Origin: Gymnopilus junonius
Taxonomy: Eukaryota; Basidiomycota; Agaricomycetes; Agaricales; Galerinaceae
Length of the DNA: 25,912 nt
Assembly (NCBI GenBank): GCA_015501075.1
Contig: JADNYJ010000442.1
Coordinates: 1-25,912 of the forward strand
Reading direction: 5' to 3'
How positions within the stretch are numbered: position 1 is the first letter of the stretch; each line of letters opens with the position of its first letter. Positions 9,964-19,756 of the stretch are shown piece by piece. A model generated the notes under the pieces. That model did not search any database and was not told where the DNA came from. It worked only from the letters and a program-made list of their open reading frames with translations. The position numbers and the translations under genes are program-made.

Positions 9964-10520
9964 CTTGACTATGTATCTCTTCCGGTGGTCCAAGGAAAGG
10001 ATCCGATTAATGTCAACTAGGAACTGCTGTTGGCAGGCACGATGATGAGCGAAAATCACTTGCGGTACAAGTCTGCGGAAAGGTCGTGTTTGGGTAGGCA
10101 GGCGTAACGATGGAAGTGGGAGATGAACCGGCCTAGTGCTTGTCAATCCCCGCCTATTGGACGAGTGGCGACGAGAAAAAGATGCTGAACGTCGTGCTGA
10201 CGCGTCGACCGACCTTGTGGATCGTGGAAAAGGATTCAGGACGTCGAGAGGTTCGGTGACCTTAGGCAGCGTCCTTGGTAGTTCGCTTGCTTTGAGGATC
10301 CGATTGCGCTTGTCAGGAGTCAGGACTGTCGGGTACGGCAGATAACAGCTCTGCTTCGCTGGTCCACGCCTCTAGAAAACCCTGCAATCGTGAATAATGC
10401 GCATGAGAACGTGTATAGAGGTAGAGTAAGGGGGAACGCAATGTAACGTACTTACCCGCTCTCGACGGTCCTCCTCCCTCGGAAGAGGGTTCCCAAAGAC
10501 TTCGAGTCCTACAAAAATTC
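9964..10520 (-). pseudogene. Unidentified protein, frame broken by a 7-base tandem duplication
   Basis: A minus-strand exon ending at 10456 reads FVGLEVFGNPLPREEDRRER and splices (gtaagt...gcag) to 10381, where GFLEAWTSEAELLSAVPDS continues in phase. At 10312-10325 the plus-strand sequence GTCAGGA occurs twice in tandem. The extra copy causes a TGA. Skipping seven bases restores a long frame: PDKRNRILKASELPRTLPKV, TEPLDVLNPFPRSTRSVD, then FAHHRACQQQFLVDINRIL and SLDHRKRYIVK, with a donor (gtgagg) at 9963. The upstream exon has stops nearby and its start is unknown. Composition looks like real protein, but I cannot name the family. Confidence 0.45.
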
Positions 10521-11069
10521 CCGCGAAGCTTTATCGATGCCCGCCACTGCGTCATATCCTACTGCAACTGCTGAGGCTCAGAGCTACAGTCGACTATGAC
10601 GACCCAGCCCATCCGAGTTCTTCTCCTTCTCCTTCTCCTTCTCCTCCTGATCCCGCACTCCACCATCATTATCATCCGCATCCAACACCACATCGACCAA
10701 CCCCGCCTCACCAACATCCCCAAGTGCACGTCACTGCACCTCTCCAACACACCCATCAGCCCCTGGCCCGTTGGTTCGACTTGTTGGAGTTCCCGTTCCT
10801 ATTCCCGTTATTGACATTGACATTCCCAGACGCATTCCCCGACGTAGACGCAGACACCAATCTCAACTCAATCCCCTCAAGAAGGTAAAGTAGAACAGGT
10901 TGCCATAGGCGAGAGGGAAGGAGCGAGCGGCTTCCAGTCGATTTTGGGCAGGATGTAGGGGTCGACTTTGGATGAGATGTCGTGGGTGAGGTACAGAGAT
11001 GGAGATGGAGCCGAGGAAGGGTGGGAGGAAGTGCGGATTTTAGGCTCGTTGGGGCTGAGGTGGTGGTGG
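10457..11069. other. Low-complexity stretch, no reliable gene
   Basis: The plus strand has a Pro/Ser/His-rich frame (SSSPSPSPSPPDP then HHHYHPHPTPHRP) reading to a stop near 10890. The opposite strand is also open because the sequence is C-rich. The bias explains the open frames, so no gene is claimed. Confidence 0.3.
10619..10647 (+). repeat. (TTCTCC)n microsatellite
   Basis: Four consecutive TTCTCC units starting at 10621, with partial units at both ends, lie in a pyrimidine-rich tract. It encodes Ser-Pro repeats in one frame and Leu runs in another. Confidence 0.8.
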
Positions 11070-11227
11070 TTCGATTGGACGTGGTCAGGTTATTATCCGG
11101 AGTGGTTCGAGTACTCGGCAATGCTGCTTCAAGCCGAGAACGAAGTGTTAAATGGGTTTCGAGATCCTGTTTGGAATGCTCTAATTCCTTTCATATGTGG
11201 GCCGTATTTTAGGCAAGATAAGTGGCT
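11070..11227 (+). pseudogene. Aminoglycoside-phosphotransferase-like kinase, C-terminal fragment
   Basis: The frame reads FDWTWSGYYPEWFEYSAMLL, then AENEVLNGFRDPVWNALIPF and ICGPYFRQDKWL. This is the segment that directly follows the RLWL-(I/V)-DW metal-binding region in mushroom APH-like kinases. Upstream (RILGSLGLRWWW) nothing belongs to the family, and no catalytic loop is attached. It begins almost exactly where the relic at 682-1370 stops and lies on the same strand, so both may be halves of one interrupted gene. No function should be inferred. Confidence 0.72.
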
Positions 11228-11666
11228 CTGTTTTGTCAGCTATTGGCTCCTTTTTTGTCATTGAGTTGGAATGCCTAGTCCAGGACTTGTGAAATGGATA
11301 GCAAGCACTCTATACTCTGAGTTTGACTATTCGACTGGGGCTACGCGGGAAATTTCCGCTTTGAACTGGTGAAGCTCTTTGAATTCCTCCTGTCGTTTCT
11401 CTGGTTCTGAGGCTGAAGTGGCGCACCTTATTTTATTCGAATTCATTGCGCCGTGTACATATAGTAATTAATCCAGACAGGCGTTTTTTTCCTGCTTAAA
11501 TCAAGGATGGATAAATTTAGCACACTGGCAGTGCTGGAATTGTCGGCCCGGTCCTAGATCTGACACGAATCGTGACGAGCGCTTGCACAGCTTTCTCAGG
11601 CTAATCACTTCGGCTGGCGTTCGGTTTTCTAGCTCTGATGCCTCTGTTCTCCTCTCATTTTACGAC
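11228..11666. other. Upstream region of the NACHT gene
   Basis: AT-rich sequence without a gene. An in-frame ATG at 11583 would extend the NACHT protein by 28 residues (MHSFLRLITSAGVRFSSSDA...), but this extension does not look like the family N-terminus. Confidence 0.4.
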
Positions 11667-14380
11667 ATGTTCAACAGAAATGCCCTTATTACTGGAGGGT
11701 CGATGACATATGTCGCAGGACATTTGTATCATCACACCAATGAAGCATCAAAGTCACCTTCTGGTGGGTGAATGATTCTCATCTTTATGATCATCATCGT
11801 CGTGAATCATGATTGGGCCCCTTGCTTAGGTTTCCAACTATTATGCGACCGCGTCACTGCAAGTGCGCTACACACTTCTGGTGAAGTATCAGAGCAACCC
11901 AAGTGTCATCCAGGAACGCGCGTGGCAATCTTGAATGAGCTCAACAGTTGGGGGGCGGCGTTGGTGTACGAATACCCTGTGAAATGGCTGCATGGTCCGG
12001 CAGGGGCAGGCAAATCTGCTATTCAACGAACTGTGGCTCACTTTCTGCAGGACCAAGGCCTCCTTCTCGCTAGCTTTTTCTTTTTTCGAGCCGACCCCAA
12101 TCGGAATACGTCTGCCAACTTCATCGCAACTATTGCTTATCAGATGGCACTCGCCATTCCTCAGACGCGTGTACATATCGAAGAGGCCATCGAAAAGCAC
12201 CCTTTTATCTTCTCTAGTTCAATATGGAGACAGGCTCAATATCTAATCATTCAACCTCTCCTTCTTGTCCAACAAGAATCCCCGTTTGACATCGGATCCT
12301 ATCCTAGGATCATCATCGTTGATGGCCTCGATGAATGCACTGATCCCGACAAACAGTGCGACATCTTGCAAGCTCTGTGCCGTATTATCCAGGAAATCCC
12401 AATTCCAGTTGCTCTACTTGTTGCCAGCCGTCCCGAGCACCATATCCGAAGCGCTTTTGATGTTGGACATCTCAATAAACTATCATCACGAATAATTCTC
12501 GACAATTCCTATGATCCAGATTCAGATATCAAGAAGTATCTCTACGAGAAGTTCTACTCCATCCGCGACCATCATCCTATGAAATCCAGCCTATTAAGCT
12601 TACAGTGGCCTTCACCCCAAACTGTAGACAACTTGGTGGCAAAAGCATCAGGTCAATTCATCTATGCCTCGACAGTAGAGAAGTTCATCAATTCTCCGAG
12701 GCACAATCCATCGAAGCGTTTGGATATTATTCTTGGGGCACTGGATGCAGGCGACTTGAAACCATTCAAACAACTAGATATTTTGTACTCCACAATCTTC
12801 TCTGCAGTAGAGGGGGAACTTGATACCACTCTTCGTATCCTAGGTGCCCTGTTAGTCTCTTATACACAGTATGACAAATTCACAGGTGACCGGAGGGTTC
12901 GAATCCGTTCTCCGGCACACCTTGAACGACTTTTTCAGTTGGAACACGGCGATGTTCCGCGCCTGCTTTATGACCTGGAGTCTTTACTAAATGTAGAGGG
13001 AAGGGATCAAGACATTCGCATTTTCCATGCTTCATTATCGGATTATCTCTTTGACCGGTCGAGATCGGGCCAGTTTTGGATTGATACAGAGTCCACATAT
13101 GCTGACCTCGCTGAACAATACATTAATCGCTTACCCGAATGGTCAGGTAAGTGCGCGTCTATCCGGACTGGCAGCTCCATTAACTTTGTCGGAATCTCTG
13201 TCTCTTAGATATTCACCATCTCTTCATGAACAATGCCGATTTATTCCTTTCAAAAGCGGCAGCCACTCCTGGACTGCAGCTGGCGATCCAAAGTTGCAAC
13301 TTCAAGAAACTGATTTCATTGAGAAATCCATATCCGTTTGGCCTCAATTATATTGCACCAACTTTGCTTGATGTTGTCATAGAAAACTCGGTAAGGCTCA
13401 ATATTCATGTTGAGCATTGAACTGAAACACCATTTCATTTTAACAGCAGTTTGCCAATGCCAATGATGTGTTCGCAGTCCCAATCTCAGCCTATCGAAAC
13501 CTCGTTGAGGCAGTGATACAGGTTTATTTCTACAATGTTCGACTTAAAGCATTCCTTGTAGTCATCAACATGCCATTTCCATGGGTTGCGCGCAAGCGCA
13601 ATCATATATTCCAACTCTCACGAGAAGATATCGAAACAGAACAAAAATTGGGCTTTAATTTCTCAAATTCAGTGGAAGTGCCTCCTCTTTTAGGGCACGT
13701 TGCAAGTCTGCTTGATGACCCAAAGAAAAGAAGCTTCGTGGATAAAGATCAGTATGCCGATATTGCGGTGCATGGCTTGGATAATTTACGTAGATATTCA
13801 GGGTATGTCCGATAATCGTCCACTCTTGCCTTTACAGCTAATTGGTCGTTTATGGTGCGATGACAGGACTCCGCACGACGATTTAATGTATTCCATTCAA
13901 AGTCTCTGACAAGTCATTTGCTCAACCGTTCCTTCTAGATCCTCGGCGTCAGAAATATTTTCTCGTCTCCTTCCGAAGTCCTCAATCCGTGATGATCTTA
14001 CTGAAAGCATCAGGAACTTCTTGCGCGATTGTCCTCACCTGATATCTCCGGCACTCCAGGAAGCTATGGAGGCTTATAATGCGGTATGTTCTGCCATGTT
14101 TCTTTGAATATCATGTATAGTGCTCATATTCGGGATCTAGCGACTACCTGCACAATCTATAATTGAATCAGAGAGTTATGGCGACCGGGAGGATCCTGCT
14201 CTAGGCATTGATACAGGATTTTACTACTCAAACCTGGATGCCATGCCGGCTGTCACCATCCTAGGATTATTCAAAAAGGAAGAGGTTACCTATACGCAAG
14301 AAAAATCGGGGGTAAAAATAGAGCATGCCAAGGACCAAGAAGGCCACGGTCAAGGTTGTTGTAGGTGTGTTGCTATGTGA
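11667..14380 (+). CDS. NACHT-domain NTPase (STAND/NLR-like) with C-terminal CaaX motif
   Basis: Exons 11667-11763, 11830-13146, 13209-13390, 13447-13802, 13939-14083 and 14141-14380 join in frame for 778 residues. The N-terminus MFNRNALITGGSMTYVAGH is of the Gly-rich type that starts many mushroom NACHT proteins. Walker A is GPAGAGKS (88-95), Walker B IIIVDGLDEC (193-202), and a sensor-like motif LVASRPE lies at 229-235; GQFIYASTVEKFI and HASLSDYLFD follow as in the family. STAND NTPases are ATP/GTP switches that oligomerise on ligand sensing and in fungi act in non-self recognition and cell death. No WD40, ankyrin or TPR repeats follow. The last exon ends GCCRCVAM, a possible farnesylation signal with nearby palmitoylatable Cys. 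Intron 3 ends in a tandem acceptor (acagcag). The gene looks intact. Confidence 0.87.
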
Positions 14381-14783
14381 TAGGTCCGTGGGTCTCGTCG
14401 ACTCAGTGGGCGTAATAATGGGAAGGTGTAATTTATACAGAGCAGTATATATTTTACTTTACTCTAGTTGTATCTAATATATATGTATCACACGGAACAT
14501 TATTTATAATCGGTGCCTTTATGACATGAAATCAACATCTGGCTGAGGTGGAAATCTGTGAGGCTCGGAGCTTATTCATTAGAGCGACTTATAAAGGTGA
14601 CAAGTTATTTGATAAAAGCAAGTCATTCGAAACTATCTCCGAGGTGAATGACATGACGTTTTCCTATTTACTACGAATTTCCTAATACATCAACATTAAA
14701 GGCGCGTTTCCTTTGCTTGAAGGCAGTCTGCATATGAGAAAAATGTGGTGGTTCAGTACAAGTAGATAAGCACCTTTGCATTA
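14381..14783. other. Convergent intergenic region
   Basis: AT-rich sequence lying between the 3' ends of the NACHT gene (plus) and the small membrane-protein gene (minus). Nothing else is seen. Confidence 0.5.
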
Positions 14784-15225
14784 CTAACGCACCGACAAGA
14801 AAACATCAAGCGCCTGCACTCGAATAGACAACCGAAAGAGACGCCATATCCTCCCCCAGGCACATAATTCCTGGACGAGACTTTTTGTCGGAAGTGAAAC
14901 GAACATCAAGGTCCCAATCTCAATCTCCAATCTAAACAGCAAAATTTAAATAAATGAGGATTATAATCGCAGTGAGAAACTGTAGAACATACCCTTCAAG
15001 GAGCAGACGGATTTGCACTTGCTGAGATGCGTAGGAAAGCGACTCCTCGTCACCAAGGCTCCGAAACAGACACCACGTCTCATCGATCGCTTCCGAAAGA
15101 CGTAAAAATTGTTGGGCAGGATTGTACCGGTACGAGAAGATTACGATCGTGATGATGGTGCTGACGATCGAGAGGATGATCAATGTAAAGTGGATTGGGT
15201 CCATTCCGAGAATAGTCTGTGCCAT
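14784..15225 (-). CDS. Small single-span membrane protein, unknown function
   Basis: Two exons (15225-14993 and 14931-14784) join in phase over a 61-base intron (gtatgt...tttag) to give 126 residues. The N-terminal MAQTILGMDPIHF precedes one strong transmembrane segment, TLIILSIVSTIITIVIFSY, then a helical soluble part (NPAQQFLRLSEAIDETWCLF, SYASQQVQIRLLLEG). The second exon ends QALDVFLSVR. The arrangement resembles short mushroom membrane proteins with an N-terminal anchor and a helical tail that I know only as hypothetical. An ATG seven codons downstream (15204) is an alternative start, and the frame is open upstream to 15345. Confidence 0.6.
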
Positions 15226-16311
15226 TCGGTTCTGTACAGCACAATCAAAAAGTAAAAGAAAAGGTGGGCAAGGGTGCCACCAGGGCGATATGGGTGGTTT
15301 TGAGGGAACATTCTCCTTGGCCGGTAGGCTTTTTGTATCACTCAATGCCCATGCTGTGTGTGAGGTGCACCAGCATTTGTTAAATGGCCGTTATAGTCGC
15401 GAGCGAAGCTTCAATCCACGTTCAATGGAAACGAAATATGGACTGTGCACTACGACAACGATCGTCGGTGAGTCAGAACAGGTCAGAGTTCATGGATTGT
15501 ACCGTCGCACAGCACGTGCACTGTAGGCCGAGTTGTCCTATAATGGGAAGTACTTCCTTATTTGTCAAGTCTTGGCGTCATGTTTTCGGTGTGCATTGCT
15601 ATCTCAACGCCGTTGCCTCTGCAGCCAGTTGCAACTTCGATAACGAGACCCTTTAATACTCTTTGTGTGTATTTGAAATTCTACTGATATTTAATTTCAC
15701 CCATTTCAATTTCATTGCGTAGGAGTCAATTGTAGGTTTAAGCACGTCTAAGCACGTCATTGCCAACTTGCCATTTCCTGTGCTGCTGCGCCGTGCGTCC
15801 AGCGGTGAATACAATCAATGGATTTGACCAGGGTTAACTTACTACAGCTTAACCTTTATGCAAGGGCAATGTCGTACTTAAGAACGGATGCAACGACTAG
15901 CTCGGATGACTAGTAGCCCAGGATGTCTGGTACTGTCATCTGTAGGTACTTCTGGTTGTATGAATTCCACACCAAGGTACTTGTAATTTCACGTTCGCTT
16001 AGTGCACTGCCCCTTTTTTCCGAGCTCCTGAGCTCCTTAGCCCTTGCCCAAGTGAAGCCTCGAGGTTAGCACGCGGCCCCAGCCGCACGCTGAAATGCCT
16101 CGACAACATCCTACTGGCCATCAGGTCTTCGGATACGGGGCAATGATGACATATACTTATTTAATCTCGGGGACATGGGCTGCCTGCACCCGCGAAGCAG
16201 TGATGCATATCAGCTACGTACTAGGAGCATGTCTCCTGGGATTCCATGACCTCGATCCATCGGAGGGTGGATCATGTCCACGCTTCTGCCATAGCTAACA
16301 GGCTATGCGCC
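15226..16311. other. Intergenic stretch, no gene recognised
   Basis: About 1.1 kb with scattered open frames (for example plus strand 15384-15656 and 16095-16298) lacking motifs or splice support. A perfect tandem of TAAGCACGTC lies at 15739-15758. Confidence 0.4.
15739..15758 (+). repeat. Tandem 10-base direct repeat
   Basis: TAAGCACGTC occurs twice without a gap. It could be a paired transcription-factor site or chance; no neighbouring gene start makes a role obvious. Confidence 0.5.
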
Positions 16312-16620
16312 CTAGATGATGGACATATTAGGAAAGTTATTGCAGAATTTGGCAGTTCTTCCACCTTCCATTGTTACTAGATTAGTGTTTGATTTTCCTC
16401 GCTTCGGCCGACCCGGTGAGACGTGTGAGAGGTGCCAGTACAAATTTTTTATAGGAGTTTCGAGAAAATGTTCCCCGAGGAGTCCAAGTGGTCGTCCGAC
16501 CACGTAATACAAATTCGAGATAATGATAGTGATTATCAGTAGGATGACGTCCGCCGACCGACATTCCAATGGGGTCAACGTTCGGCGCATTTCCAACTCC
16601 GCGAGGAAGGAACCCATCAA
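16312..16620 (-). other. Open frame with one hydrophobic segment, doubtful gene
   Basis: A 102-codon minus-strand frame starts MMGSFLAELEMRRTL and has a hydrophobic stretch (DVILLIITIIISNLYYVV) followed by RPLGLLGEHFLETPIKNLYW. The layout, an N-terminal span followed by a polar helix, recalls the 14784-15225 protein, but sequence identity is not evident and no splice junctions support it. It could be a decayed relative. Confidence 0.22.
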
Positions 16621-16811
16621 TTTCTGGAGTAATTAAACACGAATATGTCAATGTGGCGCAAGAGAGCGCATGGTACTATTTACCTAATTAGAACATTACT
16701 CGAGTACAGAGGTACTAAATAGGCGTTCAACTACAATTACTTGATGACTTGAATAAAAAAATATGTAGGAACTTCAGACGAAAGTACGCAAGTTGTTCGC
16801 ATGAAAGGATT

Positions 16812-17660
16812 CTAGTCCAACTCAACGGTCGCGGGCAACGCATCAATCTCCTCTCTCAAGCCTTGTAAAAACTTCCAAGAATCAAGCAAACTCTCCGGAC
16901 ATCTTGAGCACCCCGAAGCCCTGACCGCACCAAACAAAAAGTCCAAGCTAAACACTACCTTCGTCGTCGGCCTCAGCTGCAACTCCTCTCGCGCCTTCTT
17001 CTCCCATTGATACCACCACTTGGGCGCATCGTGCATGGTGAAAGCAGATCCATTGCATTGCATGCATTTGAGGTTTCCTGGGCACTCGAGCAATTTAATG
17101 GCAGAGCTCGAACGGATAGCGTGAAGGCGTAGGAGACGATGATAGTCATATGCGGATATATATTTTAACTCCGGTAAAGGCGGTGCGGTGGTGTCAAGGA
17201 TATGGACGTCCAGTGTCTGGCGAGAGGCTAGTTTAACCTCGTCGTCAAAGTCGTACCGACACGCTACAGCGTACACCCGGATAGGAGAGGACTGGAGAAA
17301 GCGGGGCGAAATAAGAAGTGTGCGAATGATGGTGATGACTGTGGTGAATTCGTACTTGACGGCTGCGGCAAGTATATCAATCAGGTCATCGAGAGAGTCA
17401 ATAACGGGGCGCTCGACTGGATATACGTATCGCAGTACAGCGTCCAGAATGCGACTTGGTTCAGAAACGGGGACATTAGGCGCTTTCCCGACTAGGCTGT
17501 CAGGCAGTGATTGAGGGAGAGAGAACATGACGTTAAAAAAAGGGGAAGCCGCGGCGAGGATGCATTTGTGAACGTGGAACTCGGTGGTACGCTCTGCTTC
17601 GGAGGTGAGGAGGATAACATCAGAGTCTGGAGAGTCGAAGTGATAGTCAGGTAAGGACAT
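16812..17660 (-). CDS. BTB/POZ-domain protein, single exon
   Basis: An uninterrupted frame encodes 282 residues starting MSLPDYHFDSPDSDVILLTS. The BTB core is clear: FHVHKCILAAASPFFNVMFS, then LDAVLRYVYPVERP and the helical FLQSSPIRVYAVACRYDFDD, LASRQTLDVHI. The C-terminal half has CPGNLKCMQCNG, WWYQWEKKAREEL and GCSRCPESLLDSW, a pattern common in mushroom BTB proteins with paired CxxC motifs. It is not closely similar to the tandem pair at 3503 and 5075. An ATG 13 codons upstream is in frame, but the extension (MHCILSFPVLFTN) is not family-like, and the TATA box at 17720-17726 places transcription near it. Partner and process are unknown. Confidence 0.85.
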   Translation of the reverse strand: MSLPDYHFDSPDSDVILLTSEAERTTEFHVHKCILAAASPFFNVMFSLPQSLPDSLVGKAPNVPVSEPSRILDAVLRYVYPVERPVIDSLDDLIDILAAAVKYEFTTVITIIRTLLISPRFLQSSPIRVYAVACRYDFDDEVKLASRQTLDVHILDTTAPPLPELKYISAYDYHRLLRLHAIRSSSAIKLLECPGNLKCMQCNGSAFTMHDAPKWWYQWEKKAREELQLRPTTKVVFSLDFLFGAVRASGCSRCPESLLDSWKFLQGLREEIDALPATVELD

Positions 17661-17719
17661 GTTGGTGAAGAGCACGGGGAAGGAAAGAATGCAATGCAAG
17701 GCCCAAGCCTTTATTTAAC

Positions 17720-17726
17720 TTATATA
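17720..17726 (-). promoter_or_regulatory. Likely TATA box of the BTB gene at 16812-17660
   Basis: On the minus strand TATATAA lies 60 bases upstream of the ATG at 17660, a normal spacing for a fungal core promoter. Confidence 0.45.
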
Positions 17727-17891
17727 CGCAGATCAAGACTCAGCACAGGAGACAATCCAGATTGACATCCTCTTGGGGCATCTAGAGGCGGACACAAACA
17801 GAAGGGGCAGTGGAATCGACCTCTTTGAAGACTCCAGCGGGCGTCATCCTCCCATTGTCAAGGCCCCAAATACGGACAAACACCCCTTTAA

Positions 17892-19545
17892 CTAGTAACG
17901 CCCATCCCGACCAGATCGTCCATCTCTGCTCCTGCTCCTAGTCCGCCGGTCCCTCTCATACCCACGATTTCTGTCCCTATGAGAATCCCTCTCCGATTCC
18001 TTATATTTTGACGTAGGGTGACGTGGAGGTGACTTTGACCGTCGTCGCCGACGTTCTCTGGAAGACTCTTTTTCTCGACTTCGGCTGCGTTTCTTACGCC
18101 GCTCTCCGCGGTCGGATCCATGTTCATTTTGGTCAGGTGGGACGTCAAAGACCAGCCCGTAGTCGCCGCCGTGTTTCTGGTGATGATGATGCGTGGCTTG
18201 GTTACGATATCGGCGCGTTTCCTCGAGATCCTCGCGTCCGGCAAATCCGGAAGGCACTTGACCACGTTTAGGTCCTCTAACGATGTCATTAGACCACTGC
18301 GTATTCAGTCGGGAGACTGATTGCGAGCTATGTGGAAGTTATGTTATGAGTGTTGGTCGAGAAGAATGCCCGAGCGTCACTTACAAATCTACCCAGATAC
18401 GTCGATCATCGACAAGTACATTTTGCATCTTGAAGTATGCCTGCAGCGCCATGAGAATAAATGCCACATGGCTATGTAAAGTTTAAATGACAGTACCTGT
18501 TCGGCATCTTCACGTTTGTCGAATTCAATGAAAGCATATTGCAATGAATCGCCGGTTTTTTTGTCTCTTATGACCTGGCAACTCATGATGGTGCCAAACC
18601 GTGAAAAGATGAGCTCCAGGTCCTCGTCCCGAGTAACCGGGTTCAGCTTGCACACGAATAACACATTCTCTGGTGGTCGAACATTGGCAAAGGGAAGGTC
18701 GCCAACCATCTCAAGGGTCAAAGCTGACGCAGCAGCTGCTTTCTCGCGCCTGATGCGCTCTTCTTCTTCCTCTGGAAGCGTAGCAAGCGGATCTTCATCT
18801 TCGGCTATGCGCGTAGAATTATCAGGAGGCCGAATGGGTGATGACGGTGGCTTGATCAATCCAGGGGGATCAGGAAATGGATCATCTATATCACAACATC
18901 ATTCAGCCTTCAGCACAAAAAGAAAACACAGACTAAGCATAAAACAAAACAACGTACCAAGAATAATGACGTGCCTTATCCTAATATCTTTGAAGGGCCT
19001 CCCATCCTGGTCAACATAAACCTCATTAATCTTATCCAACGTATCGAACCCCTCGACGACGTGTCCAAAAACGGCGTGTTTCCCATCGAGGTAGTCGATG
19101 TTGTCAGCGAGCGTGATGAAGAATTGACTGCCACCGCCACCCTTCTGACCTTCCAAAGCGGGTGCTACGGCCATTGAGACTGTGCCCCTTTGCGTGTGCT
19201 TGAGTTTGGGCACGATTTCTGGTGGAAAGTACCGCGGAACGGAAGACTCGGGTTTCGTGGAGGATGAGGTCCCGGAGGCGATTAGGGACCAGATGGATTC
19301 TCCGCCTGTCCCTGTAGCTGTTGGGTCACCGGCTTGGGCGAGAAAGTCTTTCGACACTGAAGAGAAGAGGTGAATGACGCGACGCTTGGCCACCGCAGAC
19401 AAAGAAACATACCATTGAAAAACGCGTTGAGATTGTAGTAGTACACTTTACAGAGCTTTAGAAAGTTCTCGCATGTCTTGGGGCAATTATCCACCTCCAA
19501 GTCAATGACAACGTCTCCTAGAGACGTCTCGAATAATACAGACAT
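17892..19545 (-). CDS. cyp6: Cyclophilin-RRM-RS protein, Cyp6/PPIL4 type
   Basis: Exons 19545-19413, 19356-18958, 18885-18497, 18440-18385 and 18327-17892 join in frame for 470 residues, close to PPIL4 (492 in human). Residues 1-177 are a cyclophilin domain ([55 protein letters not shown]). The catalytic Arg of CypA is Asn here (FFNVSKDF), which is typical for this subfamily, so strong isomerase activity is not expected. An RRM follows at about 250-327 (RNP2 LFVCKL, RNP1 YAFIEF). The tail is rich in Arg-Ser/Arg-Asp ([20 protein letters not shown]). Family members are spliceosome-associated nuclear proteins. A probable 5' UTR intron lies at about 19600-19650. The intact splice chain contrasts with the damaged neighbours. 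Confidence 0.92.
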
Positions 19546-19756
19546 GGCTCGATTCGTGAAGTCGTCCAAGTACTTGAAGTTGTAGCACCTGTCCCTCGAA
19601 GTTAGGATGACGGATAAGTAGCAAAAAGAAAATTTATACTCACGCTGTAACGCCAAGGAAGTACCTTCCGAATTAAAGCTCTCGAAGATATCTAGGAAAT
19701 CGTATTCAATGTCAAGCGATTTCAAGTAGAGAGATGGTAGAAGTTGCAGCTCAAGA

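Noticed and set aside
10756..11121. 121-codon minus-strand Thr/Ser/Asn-rich open frame
   Set aside because: It is explained by pyrimidine-rich low complexity on the plus strand and by the kinase fragment; no motifs or splice support.
12896..12906. GGTTCGAATCC, identical to a tRNA T-loop consensus
   Set aside because: It lies inside the open NACHT exon, and I see no matching acceptor, D or anticodon arms around it.
13523..13562. Possible 40-base intron (gtttat...ttgtag) in exon 4 of the NACHT gene
   Set aside because: Removing it shifts the frame and leads quickly to a stop, while retaining it keeps a natural frame; it is also shorter than the other introns.
17188..17514. 108-codon plus-strand frame inside the single-exon BTB gene
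   Set aside because: The antisense strand encodes a recognisable BTB domain; this frame has no family features.
18516..19373. Plus-strand open frames of 60-167 codons across the cyclophilin gene
   Set aside because: These are shadows of cyp6 exons 2 and 3, which carry clear cyclophilin and RRM motifs on the other strand.
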